Of a stretch of 22,335 nt of DNA, positions 1 to 22,335 are shown one piece after another. The position numbers were made by a program, and so were the translations under genes. A model generated the notes under the pieces. It was not told the DNA's origin. It made no database searches and saw only the letters and a list, made by a program, of their open reading frames with translations. How positions within the stretch are numbered: the stretch's first letter is position 1; the number at the start of each line of letters is the position of its first letter. Source of the stretch: Caldilinea sp. (GTDB taxonomy: Bacteria > Chloroflexota > Anaerolineae > Caldilineales > Caldilineaceae). The DNA is taken from assembly GCA_025055055.1 (NCBI GenBank), contig JANWYX010000290.1, positions 1 to 22,335 on the forward strand. Reading direction: 5' to 3'.

Positions 1-498
1 GCATAGGCTAACTCGCCCGGCATCGGCCCGGCGCACTGCCCGGAGGTGAGGCTGATGATGCGGCCCCCGCGCGAACCGCGCCAGCGACGCAAAAACTCTT
101 GACACATCAGCACCGAACCACGCACATTGACGGCGTAATGACGATCGAGCTGCTGTGCGTCGAGCTGCTCGATGCTTCCCGACTCGGAATGACAGGCGTT
201 GTTGACCAGGATCGACGGTGCGCCCAGCAGGCTGTGCACCGCGTCGAAAATATGGCGTGGGACCTCAGGCTGGCCGAGATTGGCCTCCAGGCCATAGGCG
301 CGCACGCCCAGCGCCCGCAGCTCGCTCAGAAGCTGCTCAACGTCGCCTTCCACCTGCTCTCCGTATGTGTGTCGGTCGTAGGGCAAAAAGTACGTGATCA
401 GGAGATTTGCGCCGGCGGCCGCCAGCTTGCGGGCGATGGCAGCGCCGATGCCGGCGCGGCGGCTGGCGCCGGTTACAATTGCAATGCGGCCGGAAAGG

Positions 499-509
<11 letters not shown>
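1..509 (-). CDS. SDR-family NAD(P)-dependent oxidoreductase, 3' end cut by window edge
   Basis: The minus-strand frame starts at the ATG complementary to 507-509 and stays open to the left edge (169 codons visible). The N-terminus has the Rossmann glycine motif TGASRRAGIG (about residues 14-23). An NNA motif follows near residue 97, and an LTSG segment carries the expected catalytic serine. The last visible residues, GELAYA, should hold the tyrosine of the YxxxK motif, so the active-site lysine lies outside the window. The family reduces or oxidises carbonyl/alcohol groups with NAD(P)H in the cytoplasm; FabG-like ketoreductases are the nearest type, but the substrate cannot be read from the sequence. 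The start overlaps the last 11 nt of the upstream recombinase gene, so translation is probably coupled. Family call is firm; specific function unknown. Confidence 0.9.
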
Positions 510-1437
<928 letters not shown>

Positions 1438-1463
1438 TCATTCTTTCCATCGATCAACCGGTT

Positions 1464-1496
1464 GAGACGTTTGGCGCCGCCTCCGGGCAACGTCTC
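1464..1496. repeat. Inverted repeat, 8-bp arms
   Basis: GAGACGTT at 1464-1471 pairs exactly with AACGTCTC at 1489-1496 across a 17-nt loop. It lies in the gap between the divergent recombinase and Cys-rich genes. The right arm is inside the first copy of the 22-bp direct repeat. Its role is unknown. Confidence 0.6.
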
Positions 1497-1585
1497 CACG
1501 CAACCGTGTTGTCGGCGAAAGCTTCGCCCTCCACTTCATGGGGCGCTCCGGTTTGTCGGTTCGGCCTCCGGGCAACGTCTCCACG
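1479..1585. repeat. 22-bp direct repeat (two copies) flanking a small hairpin
   Basis: The same 22 bp occur at 1479-1500 and 1564-1585, beginning GCCTCCGGGC and ending CGTCTCCACG. Between them, GGCGAA (1514-1519) pairs with TTCGCC (1523-1528) to give a small hairpin. No open frame here looks like a gene. This may be a dispersed intergenic repeat of the genome, which one window cannot show. Confidence 0.6.
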
Positions 1586-1596
1586 TACCGTCTTAC

Positions 1597-1631
<35 letters not shown>

Positions 1632-1658
1632 GCACTTTTGGGCGCACATTCCGCCGGG

Positions 1659-1664
1659 TATAAT
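1659..1664 (+). promoter_or_regulatory. -10 box (TATAAT), possible leaderless start
   Basis: A perfect TATAAT lies 7 nt before the ATG at 1672. Transcription would begin at about 1671-1672, that is, at the start codon. No convincing -35 box is found at 16-18 bp spacing (TTTTGG at 1636-1641 is poor). Confidence 0.5.
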
Positions 1665-1671
1665 GGTGGTC

Positions 1672-3858
1672 ATGACGGCTGCAACGCTTGATGCTGCGTC
1701 GGTGCAGAGCGACGGGGCATTAATGGAATTTACCGAGGCGTTCTTTTCCTATTTTGGGGCGAGCGTCCAAGCCCTACCGTTGCGGAGCCCGCGCGGCAAA
1801 CGGCGCAACTCCGTCGCCCAACTGCTTCAGATTGAGCTCTCTTCAGAACTGCGTGAGCATTTCGGCGCCGCTTCACTCCGTCTGGCATTCCGTGCCTCTC
1901 ATTTGGCCGAAGCCGGAGAAGGCGTGGAGCTGGTGGCGCCGGGAAGCCGCGTCTTTGACCGCATGATGGCCTATCTGGAGCAGAAAAGCGCAGTGGCCGT
2001 GCAGCGCGCGCCTGTGCGCCATGCAGACAGCCAGGCGTTGATGTCCGCCGTCCGCCCCACCAATGCCGCCATTACGCGTCTGCGGCTTCAGGAGCGGATG
2101 CGATTGCTCTTTGCCTTCACATGGCGCATCACCTACCGCGCCGACGACAAGCGCCAGGAGATCTACACAACCTGGATGGATGAAGAGGGGCGTCTCCTTT
2201 CCCAGAGAGACGACGAAGCCAAAGCCGCAAGCGGACGCCAGAACGGGACCATCGACTTGGATCGGCTGCTGCGCGAGGCAGAAGCTGCGCCAACGGAGGG
2301 CGATACAGCAGGCGAGACGACTCCGATCCGATTGCCGGCGCTGACCCAGCTCGTTCGGCTGGCCGAGCGCGCACGGACGTACGCCGTCTATCACGCCGAT
2401 ATGCGCTGCGTCGAGTATGAGGCGGAAATTCTGCCGCGCCTCTATAAAGTCCTCAATCGGCTGCTCACCTATTACCAGCAGCAGATCGACGAGGCTTTTC
2501 CCGCGCGCGACCCAGAAGGCGAACGCCGTCGAGCGTTGGAAGCCGACCTGCAGCGCAAGATTGCGGAAGAGCTCGAAAATCATCGCCTTTATGTCGACGT
2601 GGAGTTGATCGCCTACAGAGTGATCGAACTTCCGGTTGCCGCTTCCGAAATTACCATAAGCAATGGTGTGCATGAAAAAACAGTGGTGATCGAGCTGGAT
2701 CGCTACAGCGGCGCGCTGCGGCGCCCCCTTTGTTATGCCTGCGGCGCAGAAACAACCACGCTGACCCTGGATCATCACGGCCATCTGACCTGTGAAGGTT
2801 GCCTGTCGATCTGCGCAGGATGCAACGACCTGTTCTGTGCAAGCTGCGGGCTGGCCCCTTGTCCGGTCTGCGGCGGTCACAATTGCGAGCATTGTGGGCG
2901 CATGTGTTGGGCCTGCGGCAAACGCGCCTGTCGCAACCACCTCGGCGTGTGCCCGCTCTGCGGAGATGAAGTTTGTCACGCCTGTCAGGCGGAATGCGCA
3001 GAGTGCGAGGTGCAGCAGTGCAAGAGCCATCTGCGCGCCGACTGCGTGGCCGATGCGCAAGGCCAACAGCGGCTGATCTGCCCGCGCTGTTCGGTGCGTT
3101 GCCCGGGTTGTCAACAGTTCACCGCACAGATCGGAGTGTGCACTGCCAGCGGACAGCGCTTCTGTCTGAACTGTCTGGCGACCTGCGCGCGCTGCGGCCG
3201 AGTGGTTGGCCCTGGCTACTATCAGGTCGAGCCCGGCGATCGTCGCCCATATTGTCATGAATGTCTACAGGAATGCCCGAGCTGCCACGTATTGACGTAT
3301 GAGGTTGCGACGTGCGACGTCTGTGGTCGCAGCGGATGTCGCGACTGCGTAGGACGCTGTGTCGTCTGCAGCCGTCGCGTCTGCGCCGAACACAGCATAC
3401 AGATGCCGGGCTGCGGCCATCGGATCTGCGTGCGCGATCTAGAGCAATGCGTCGTCTGCCGGGGCTTGGTCTGTCCGCGCTGCGATCCCACCTGCGCTAT
3501 CTGCGGTGCTCTCCACTGTCGTGCGCACGTTGCAGGCTGCGTCCAATGCGGCCAAGAATATTGCAGCGCGTGCGTCAACGATGTAGGGGTGTGCGCCACC
3601 TGCGCTGGAGCCGACATCGAAGGTAGGCCGCTGGAGCGCCATTCGCTCGCCTGGCCGCCTACGCCGGAGGCGAACGACCTGATTCACCACTATCGCTGGC
3701 GGATGGTCAGCAATCGTCGCTACGAGATTTACATAGGGGAGGGCGCTATGAAAGCTCTGGCGATCGTCGTGGTCGAACGTTGCGCCGAGGGTGCTCGCGT
3801 GGTGCGCATACAACGTTTTAGCGCGCTCGAGCGGCTGCGCAACCTGTTGGGTATATGA
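1672..3858 (+). CDS. Uncharacterised Cys-rich multi-zinc-ribbon-like protein
   Basis: 728 residues from ATG 1672. The open frame extends further upstream, but that part runs through the intergenic repeats and the TATAAT box, so I exclude it. Residues 1-350 are ordinary globular sequence with a helical, charged stretch at about 225-320. From C354 to C644 there are 58 cysteines, mostly as CxxC knuckles 5-12 residues apart with occasional histidines (for example H403, H423, H453, H619). This suggests a chain of treble-clef or zinc-ribbon modules binding many Zn ions. Residues 650-728 are Cys-poor and end in a hydrophobic/basic tail. There is no signal peptide, so it is probably cytoplasmic. The helical part faintly recalls C-terminal regions of SNF2-type helicases, but no helicase motif is present. 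The gene overlaps the radical SAM gene by ATGA, so the two probably act together. The function is not known to me. Confidence 0.85.
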   Translation: MTAATLDAASVQSDGALMEFTEAFFSYFGASVQALPLRSPRGKRRNSVAQLLQIELSSELREHFGAASLRLAFRASHLAEAGEGVELVAPGSRVFDRMMAYLEQKSAVAVQRAPVRHADSQALMSAVRPTNAAITRLRLQERMRLLFAFTWRITYRADDKRQEIYTTWMDEEGRLLSQRDDEAKAASGRQNGTIDLDRLLREAEAAPTEGDTAGETTPIRLPALTQLVRLAERARTYAVYHADMRCVEYEAEILPRLYKVLNRLLTYYQQQIDEAFPARDPEGERRRALEADLQRKIAEELENHRLYVDVELIAYRVIELPVAASEITISNGVHEKTVVIELDRYSGALRRPLCYACGAETTTLTLDHHGHLTCEGCLSICAGCNDLFCASCGLAPCPVCGGHNCEHCGRMCWACGKRACRNHLGVCPLCGDEVCHACQAECAECEVQQCKSHLRADCVADAQGQQRLICPRCSVRCPGCQQFTAQIGVCTASGQRFCLNCLATCARCGRVVGPGYYQVEPGDRRPYCHECLQECPSCHVLTYEVATCDVCGRSGCRDCVGRCVVCSRRVCAEHSIQMPGCGHRICVRDLEQCVVCRGLVCPRCDPTCAICGALHCRAHVAGCVQCGQEYCSACVNDVGVCATCAGADIEGRPLERHSLAWPPTPEANDLIHHYRWRMVSNRRYEIYIGEGAMKALAIVVVERCAEGARVVRIQRFSALERLRNLLGI

Positions 3859-4673
3859 ACGCTTCCACCCGAGGAACAACACATCTGGCGGATTGTCATC
3901 TTTGCCCATTTCACTGCGGAGCGTTGCGCAGCACCGCCGGCGGCGTCTGTCGCGTGGGGGCGGTCAGCTATATCGCCAGCGAAATGATGCATTGGGGCGA
4001 AGAGGAGCCGTTGCGCCCGGCGCACGCCATCTTCTTCAGCGGCTGCACGGCGCGTTGCACGTTCTGCGTCGCCGCCCGCTTCGCCTTTCGCCCCACCTAT
4101 GGCGTCCCCGTGAACGCCGAAATCCTGGCGCAGCGCATCGTCCGGCGCCAGGCCGAAGGCGCCCGCTCCGTCTGTTTTATCGGCGGAGAGCCTGCTCCGC
4201 ATATCCCGCTGATCGTAGAGACGCTTGCGCTGTTGGGAGAGCGCCGCACCGTTCCCGCCGTCTTCAACAGCAACTTCTATCTGACCGACGAAGCGCTCGA
4301 CCTGCTCGACGGCTGGATCGACGTCTATCTGCCCGACCTGAAATTTGGCCCGGCGAGCGGCCCGCACAGCTGCGGCGAAGCGCTGGGTGGCATGCCGGAC
4401 TACTGGCGCGTGGTCACGCACTGCATCGACCGCGTGCTGAGGCAGAAGAGCCGCGTGATTGTGCGCCATCTGTTGATGCCCGGGCACTTTAACTGCTGCA
4501 CCGCGCCGGCGCTGGCATGGCTGGCCGAGCGGCCTGCGCTGGAGGTCAGCCTGTTGACGCAATATTTGCCTCCTGCTTCGATGCGAGGGGCGCCGGCCAG
4601 CCCGTTGGGAATGGAGGAAATTGAACAGGCGAAGGCGTTGGCCACTCGCCTCAGTTTACGCCTGGTGAAATGA
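3855..4673 (+). CDS. Radical SAM protein, PflX-like (COG1313 type)
   Basis: 272 residues. The radical SAM cluster motif CTARCTFC supplies C64, C68 and C71 for the 4Fe-4S cluster that cleaves S-adenosylmethionine. A separate N-terminal cysteine set (C14, C17, C21, C32, in CHLCPFHCG...GGVC) matches the extra motif typical of PflX-like proteins, relatives of pyruvate formate-lyase activating enzyme. The GGEP-type segment (IGGEPAPH, about 113-120) fits the SAM-binding part of the barrel. The substrate is unknown, and no glycyl-radical enzyme is encoded nearby, so a Pfl-activating role is not supported. The start codon overlaps the stop of the Cys-rich gene (ATGA at 3855-3858) and no separate Shine-Dalgarno is seen, indicating translational coupling. 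The length is slightly short for the family but the frame is intact. Confidence 0.88.
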   Translation: MNASTRGTTHLADCHLCPFHCGALRSTAGGVCRVGAVSYIASEMMHWGEEEPLRPAHAIFFSGCTARCTFCVAARFAFRPTYGVPVNAEILAQRIVRRQAEGARSVCFIGGEPAPHIPLIVETLALLGERRTVPAVFNSNFYLTDEALDLLDGWIDVYLPDLKFGPASGPHSCGEALGGMPDYWRVVTHCIDRVLRQKSRVIVRHLLMPGHFNCCTAPALAWLAERPALEVSLLTQYLPPASMRGAPASPLGMEEIEQAKALATRLSLRLVK

Positions 4674-4714
4674 AAACCCTTTGGACACGAATCGAACAGC
4701 ACAGCCGGAAAAGT

Positions 4715-4743
4715 TTGACCGGCCCTCGTCTTGTCGGTACAAT
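4715..4743 (+). promoter_or_regulatory. Sigma70-type promoter of ffh
   Basis: TTGACC (4715-4720) and TACAAT (4738-4743) are separated by 17 bp, close to the housekeeping consensus. The predicted start is near 4750, leaving a leader of about 90 nt that contains three AGTGCA copies. It lies just downstream of the radical SAM gene and serves ffh. Confidence 0.7.
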
Positions 4744-4835
4744 ATGGTGTATTTTGCATGACAGCACAGTGCATTTGCGCAGGGGAAGTGCAGTGCACCG
4801 AAAATGGCAACGACCGACTTGTGAGCGAAAAGAGT

Positions 4836-6234
<1,399 letters not shown>

Positions 6235-6381
6235 ATTGAGGGGCTGCACCGGAAGCGTCGGACAATGGCTTGACCGCGATTCCACTTCCAAATTCACGCT
6301 CCGTCCTGCGTGCGTTCCTCAGTTGGGGGATGAAACGGGGGCCGGCCATTTGCACGAGCAATAGAATTTGTCCGAGAATTG

Positions 6382-6387
6382 TACAAT
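6382..6387 (+). promoter_or_regulatory. Putative -10 box of rpsP
   Basis: TACAAT identical to the ffh -10 box, 41 bp before the rpsP start codon. The -35 region at the right spacing (CAATAG) is poor, so the promoter is tentative. The rest of the 194-bp gap after ffh shows no clear terminator. Confidence 0.4.
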
Positions 6388-6428
6388 AGATTGCGACTGG
6401 AATTGATTGCTAAGGAGAACACACAACC

Positions 6429-6734
<306 letters not shown>

Positions 6735-6750
6735 AGACGAAGACCCGACT

Positions 6751-6978
6751 ATGGAAGAGTTGATCCGCTATCTTGCCGAGTCGCTGGTTGAACAGCCCGA
6801 CCGCGTGCGTGTCTACACCAAGGAGACGCGGCGCGAGACGATCATCAAGCTGCGCGTGGCACAGCAGGATGTCGGTCGCGTCGTCGGTCGCAATGGGCGC
6901 GTTGCCAACGCCATGCGCGCGCTGCTAGAGGTGGCGGCGCGCAACCATCGCAAGCCGGTGCTGCTCGAAATTGACTGA
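6751..6978 (+). CDS. khpA: KH-domain RNA-binding protein KhpA
   Basis: 75 residues from ATG 6751, the usual KhpA length. A single type II KH domain carries the GxxG loop (VGRNGR) preceded by GRVV, which contacts RNA. KhpA is a small RNA-binding protein, known in Gram-positive bacteria to pair with KhpB/Jag and affect cell division and translation. An upstream in-frame start exists inside rpsP, but it would add 16 basic residues absent from the family. The gene starts 16 nt after rpsP, the conserved order rpsP-khpA-rimM. A terminator hairpin lies about 180 bp downstream. Confidence 0.93.
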   Translation: MEELIRYLAESLVEQPDRVRVYTKETRRETIIKLRVAQQDVGRVVGRNGRVANAMRALLEVAARNHRKPVLLEID

Positions 6979-7009
6979 CGCTTGACCACTTGCTGGATCG
7001 CTTGACCAC
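6979..7009. repeat. 11-bp direct repeat, CGCTTGACCAC
   Basis: Exact copies at 6979-6989 and 6999-7009, start to start 20 bp, immediately after khpA. Both contain TTGACC, a possible -35 element, but no good -10 box is correctly spaced. The rest of the 345-bp gap between khpA and rimM holds the terminator at 7157-7181 and no convincing gene. Confidence 0.4.
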
Positions 7010-7156
7010 GGCTGAATGCCCAGGCGAGCGGCGCCTTTCTCGAATTGCCCTCGCTCCGGCGTCTCGGCGCAAGCGTCTTGACACAGGCGTCTCGAACGAA
7101 AGATGGAATGAGACGACCGGCGATGCACTTCGGTTGTCGGTTGAAAGTAGATGCGA

Positions 7157-7181
7157 GGGCTGCCGCCGGCAGCCCATTTTT
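7157..7181 (+). terminator. Rho-independent terminator after khpA
   Basis: GGGCTGCC (7157-7164) and GGCAGCCC (7168-7175) form a perfect 8-bp GC-rich stem with a 3-nt loop, followed by ATTTTT (7176-7181). It separates rpsP-khpA from rimM. Confidence 0.85.
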
Positions 7182-7312
7182 CGTCCATGTTGCGGAATCT
7201 GTGTTGATGATTTTGGATGGCAAAGAAAAAAATTCAATGTCTGACTCCATTCGCTCCACGCCACCGAAACGTTCGCCGCGGCGCCACGGCCAGACTTACC
7301 GCGTTTACAATC

Positions 7313-7318
7313 AGGAGG
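7313..7318 (+). promoter_or_regulatory. Consensus Shine-Dalgarno that fixes the rimM start
   Basis: AGGAGG lies 5 nt before GTG 7324. The in-frame ATG at 7237 has no comparable site and would add 29 residues not found in RimM. Confidence 0.75.
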
Positions 7319-7323
7319 TCTTT

Positions 7324-7851
<528 letters not shown>

Positions 7852-7886
7852 AAAGATCTGTCGCACACGAGGTTGAGAAATCCGGC

Positions 7887-9215
<1,329 letters not shown>

Positions 9216-9219
9216 AACT

Positions 9220-10272
<1,053 letters not shown>

Positions 10273-10279
10273 AAGTGTT

Positions 10280-10315
10280 GCGTGGCGCACGTTTCATCCC
10301 CCGTCGGCGCCACGC
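10280..10315. terminator. Hairpin between convergent genes
   Basis: GCGTGGCGC (10280-10288) and GCGCCACGC (10307-10315) form a perfect 9-bp stem with an 18-nt loop in the 45-bp gap between the synthase and the convergent antiporter gene. There is no T-run on either side, so it may serve both directions weakly or act with Rho. Confidence 0.5.
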
Positions 10316-10317
10316 TC

Positions 10318-16067
<5,750 letters not shown>

Positions 16068-16089
16068 CTTTCCACAAGAAGAGAAACCT

Positions 16090-16112
16090 ACAGAAATTTT
16101 AGAATTTTCTGT
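16090..16112. promoter_or_regulatory. Imperfect 23-bp palindrome upstream of the regulator gene
   Basis: ACAGAAA (16090-16096) and TTTCTGT (16106-16112) are perfect 7-bp arms around an AT-rich centre; one further pair either side of a mismatch also matches. It lies 23 bp before the regulator start codon, so it could be an operator or a leader hairpin. Confidence 0.45.
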
Positions 16113-16117
16113 TTGCC

Positions 16118-16150
16118 TGTAGCGTTTTCGTAGCGCAATTTCGCTATTAT
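16118..16150 (+). promoter_or_regulatory. Putative SARP-type activator site and -10 box for the secreted-protein gene
   Basis: GTAGCG occurs at 16119-16124 and again at 16130-16135, an 11-bp period. A TATTAT box follows at 16145-16150, leaving 8-9 bp between the second repeat and the box, with no good -35 hexamer. This is the layout known for SARP-activated promoters. The same bases also contain TAGCG-N6-CGCTA (16131-16146), an alternative palindromic reading. The predicted transcript has a leader of about 80 nt before ATG 16240. Confidence 0.45.
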
Positions 16151-16239
16151 CCTATCGCTGGCGCGCAAAGATTACGAAGATGTAAGGTGATGCGTCGTAC
16201 AGACATGCTTCTGGGTCATATTTCAACAAAGGAGACACC

Positions 16240-20505
<4,266 letters not shown>

Positions 20506-20521
20506 GTGCGGGTTGGGCCGA

Positions 20522-20567
20522 TCAACGGCTCTGAGCACTCCCGGCTTGCTCAGAGCCGTTGAATTTT
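20522..20567 (+). terminator. Strong rho-independent terminator of the secreted-protein gene
   Basis: Arms 20522-20537 and 20547-20562 pair perfectly over 16 bp around a 9-nt loop. A short AATTTT tail (20562-20567) follows. It begins 17 bp after the stop codon and may also block transcripts arriving from the convergent gene. Confidence 0.85.
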
Positions 20568-20666
20568 CGGCGATGCGAAGGCTCTGGAACCGAACAGCCG
20601 CCTGAGGGCGCAGCGGGCCGCTTTAATTTTCAACTTTGCAAGGCGCAGGGAGCTTCCGACGACGGC

Positions 20667-21155
<489 letters not shown>

Positions 21156-21198
21156 TATGCGTTTGTGGTTTTGGTCTTTTAGTTTGTCATGGATCGTT

Positions 21199-21220
21199 GT
21201 TCATAACACTGGGTTCATAA
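21199..21220. repeat. 8-bp direct repeat GTTCATAA, 14-bp period
   Basis: Copies at 21199-21206 and 21213-21220 in the 236-bp gap between the receiver-like gene and the acetyltransferase gene. The second copy includes CATAAT, a possible -10 box on the plus strand, but no plus-strand gene follows. Nothing else is evident in this gap apart from AT-rich sequence. Confidence 0.3.
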
Positions 21221-21367
21221 TGCTGTCAGCCCGCATAAAAGCAAATCGAAAAATCATCGGCCGAGAGTGGCGCCTGTTCATCAATGGGGGACACATCGAG
21301 TATATTTAAATCCATCGGCGACAAACCTTTCGATATTCTTTCAGTTTTCACAGACTTTAAGGTGTGC

Positions 21368-21943
21368 CTACGAGGGAGCCTTGATCACGGCAAACACCAT
21401 CGTATTGCACAATTCGTGAGAAATGTGATGGCGGCGCTCATTGTGCAGGACGCCTTCCAGGACAAAACCGGCGCGGCGCGCCACGGCTGCGCTGCGCTCG
21501 TTGCGTTCATCACAGCGAATCTCCACGCGGCGAGCGCCAAGAACGTCGAAAGCGAAATGGGAGACGGTGAGAACTGCTTCTGTGATGCAGCCCTGCCCGG
21601 CCATCGATGTGCGCACCCAATAGCCAATCTGCATAGACGGCACCGACCAGTTGATGTCGTGCAGGCTGCTGACGCCGATCAGCCGGCCGGTTTGCTTGTT
21701 CCACAGCAACCAGGTGAACGCTTCCCTTGTCAGATAGCTGACTGCGGAGCGCCGCGCAAATTCTTCGCTCTCGGCGACCGTGGGCAGCGTTGTAGCCCAG
21801 GGTAGCCAGGGCCGCAATGCCTCAAATGACTCGCGCACGGCCTGATTGATCGTTGCGCCGTCGCCAGGGCGCGGCGCTCGCAGCCAAAGCCGTTCGCTTT
21901 CTAATTGGTCGGGGAGGTCAAGCAGAATTGGGCGTTGAAGCAT
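21368..21943 (-). CDS. GNAT N-acetyltransferase, RimJ/RimL type
   Basis: 191 residues from the ATG at 21943. The opening LESERLWLRAPRPGD is the standard RimJ/RimL start. The middle has IGVSSLHDIN and IGYWVRTSMAGQG (acetyl-CoA pyrophosphate-binding loop, though less basic than usual), followed by TEAV. The C-terminal motif CDERNERSAAVARRAGFVLEGVL is typical of the family. It transfers an acetyl group from acetyl-CoA to an amine. Members act on ribosomal protein N-termini, but many accept other substrates, including antibiotics or polyamines, so the target is unknown. It stands alone in its orientation, with a 236-bp gap to the receiver-like gene, so it is probably its own unit. The ribosome-binding site is weak (GAGAG about 10 nt upstream). 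Confidence 0.92.
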   Translation of the reverse strand: MLQRPILLDLPDQLESERLWLRAPRPGDGATINQAVRESFEALRPWLPWATTLPTVAESEEFARRSAVSYLTREAFTWLLWNKQTGRLIGVSSLHDINWSVPSMQIGYWVRTSMAGQGCITEAVLTVSHFAFDVLGARRVEIRCDERNERSAAVARRAGFVLEGVLHNERRHHISHELCNTMVFAVIKAPS

Positions 21944-22110
21944 GGTCGGTTAACTCTCGGAACGTTTGAGATAGAATCATCGCTGCTTTCTGCAGCATAC
22001 GCTTTCCCTGTGATTGTACAACGCATTCCATGCGCCGGGGAAGCGACGCAGCCGATATGTTTTAAAATTCCTGTTTTGTTCGAGTATGCGGCGTTGCGTT
22101 CTGTGTGGGT

Positions 22111-22139
22111 TTGGAACGAAGGCTTCTTTGCGCTAGTAT
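22111..22139 (+). promoter_or_regulatory. Possible promoter at right end
   Basis: TTGGAA (22111-22116) and TAGTAT (22134-22139) with 17-bp spacing, each 4 of 6 to the sigma70 consensus. The predicted start near 22146 would serve the open frame that leaves the window. The 220 bp between it and the acetyltransferase gene show nothing else I can name. Confidence 0.35.
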
Positions 22140-22167
22140 GGGAAGTCGGTGCGTTCACCAACACGCT

Positions 22168-22335
22168 ATGGACACGCCACGGAGGGAACAAATTCGTCGT
22201 GAAAGGCGTTGGTCAGCCATCTATGCGATCGGTTATGCGATTATGCGATCGGTCATGAGCTTTGCGTTTATGCGCCTTGGACATTTGCACGGTCGTCTTT
22301 CTTTTTTGCCTCTGATTCTGTTTGCGGCGGCGATC
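22168..22335 (+). CDS. Possible start of a membrane or exported protein, cut by window edge
   Basis: A frame open from ATG 22168 to the right edge (56 codons). It begins with a strongly basic stretch (RREQIRRERR) and then two hydrophobic parts (WSAIYAIGYAIM and LSFLPLILFAAAI), like a membrane anchor or signal peptide. In-frame ATGs at 22243, 22255 and 22270 are alternative starts; the last gives the most signal-peptide-like N-terminus (MRLGHLHGRLSFLPLI). No start has a good Shine-Dalgarno. A candidate promoter lies just upstream. The product is not recognisable from this fragment. Confidence 0.35.
   Translation, partial: MDTPRREQIRRERRWSAIYAIGYAIMRSVMSFAFMRLGHLHGRLSFLPLILFAAAI
22222..22253. 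repeat. Short tandem repeat of TATGCGAT(CGGT)
   Basis: TATGCGATCGGT (22222-22233), TATGCGAT (22234-22241) and TATGCGATCGGT (22242-22253) in a row. It lies inside the frame that leaves the window, where it encodes YAI-type residues, and it contains two of the candidate start codons. Confidence 0.7.

Noticed and set aside
1873..3258. Long open frame (461 codons) antisense to the Cys-rich gene
   Set aside because: It mirrors the codon pattern of the plus-strand gene, has low-complexity Ala/His/Gln composition, and the plus strand has the clear CxxC series and operon overlap.
7078..7105. TTGACA at 7078-7083 as -35 of a rimM promoter
   Set aside because: No acceptable -10 box lies at 16-18 bp, and the terminator at 7157-7181 would stop the transcript before rimM.
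7306..7311. TACAAT as -10 box of rimM
   Set aside because: Transcription from it would start at or inside the Shine-Dalgarno, removing the ribosome-binding site, and there is no -35 box.

Overview
The window is about 60% GC with short intergenic gaps and short operons. It most likely comes from a member of the Chloroflexota (Caldilineae/Anaerolineae side). I infer this from the combination of an AfsR/SARP-type NTPase regulator with TPRs and the H-x-H...C-x-x-C segment common in Chloroflexota versions, an archaeal-type HMG-CoA synthase beside a class II HMG-CoA reductase, and a very large secreted protein with a terminal Y-L-P-V-x-x-R tail. No 16S rRNA, tRNA, IS element or CRISPR array was seen, so the placement is inference.

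Layout. 1-1419 (minus): a tyrosine recombinase of the XerC/XerD family overlaps by 11 nt the start of an SDR oxidoreductase that runs off the left edge. 1420-1671: a gap with hairpins and a 22-bp direct repeat, ending in a TATAAT box. 1672-4673 (plus): an uncharacterised protein with 58 cysteines in its zinc-ribbon-like half, coupled by an ATGA overlap to a PflX-like radical SAM protein. 4674-6234: ffh (SRP54) with a good sigma70-type promoter. 6429-6978: rpsP-khpA, closed by a rho-independent terminator. 7324-10272: rimM, then class II HMG-CoA reductase and archaeal-type HMG-CoA synthase; these two catalyse the upper steps of the mevalonate pathway and sit where trmD and rplS often follow rimM. 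10318-16067 (minus): a SARP/BTAD-NTPase-TPR regulator, joined by a TAATG overlap to a CPA2 antiporter with RCK domains. 16240-20505 (plus): a divergently transcribed 1421-residue secreted protein. 20667-21131 and 21368-21943 (minus): a degenerate receiver-domain protein and a RimJ/RimL-type acetyltransferase. The right end holds a possible promoter, a short tandem repeat and the start of a possible membrane or exported protein.

The parts most worth following are (i) the Cys-rich protein/radical SAM pair, and (ii) the regulator-antiporter/secreted-protein divergon. In the second, the intergenic region has two GTAGCG repeats 11 bp apart placed 8-9 bp upstream of a TATTAT box, the geometry known for SARP activator sites, plus a 23-bp imperfect palindrome nearer the regulator.
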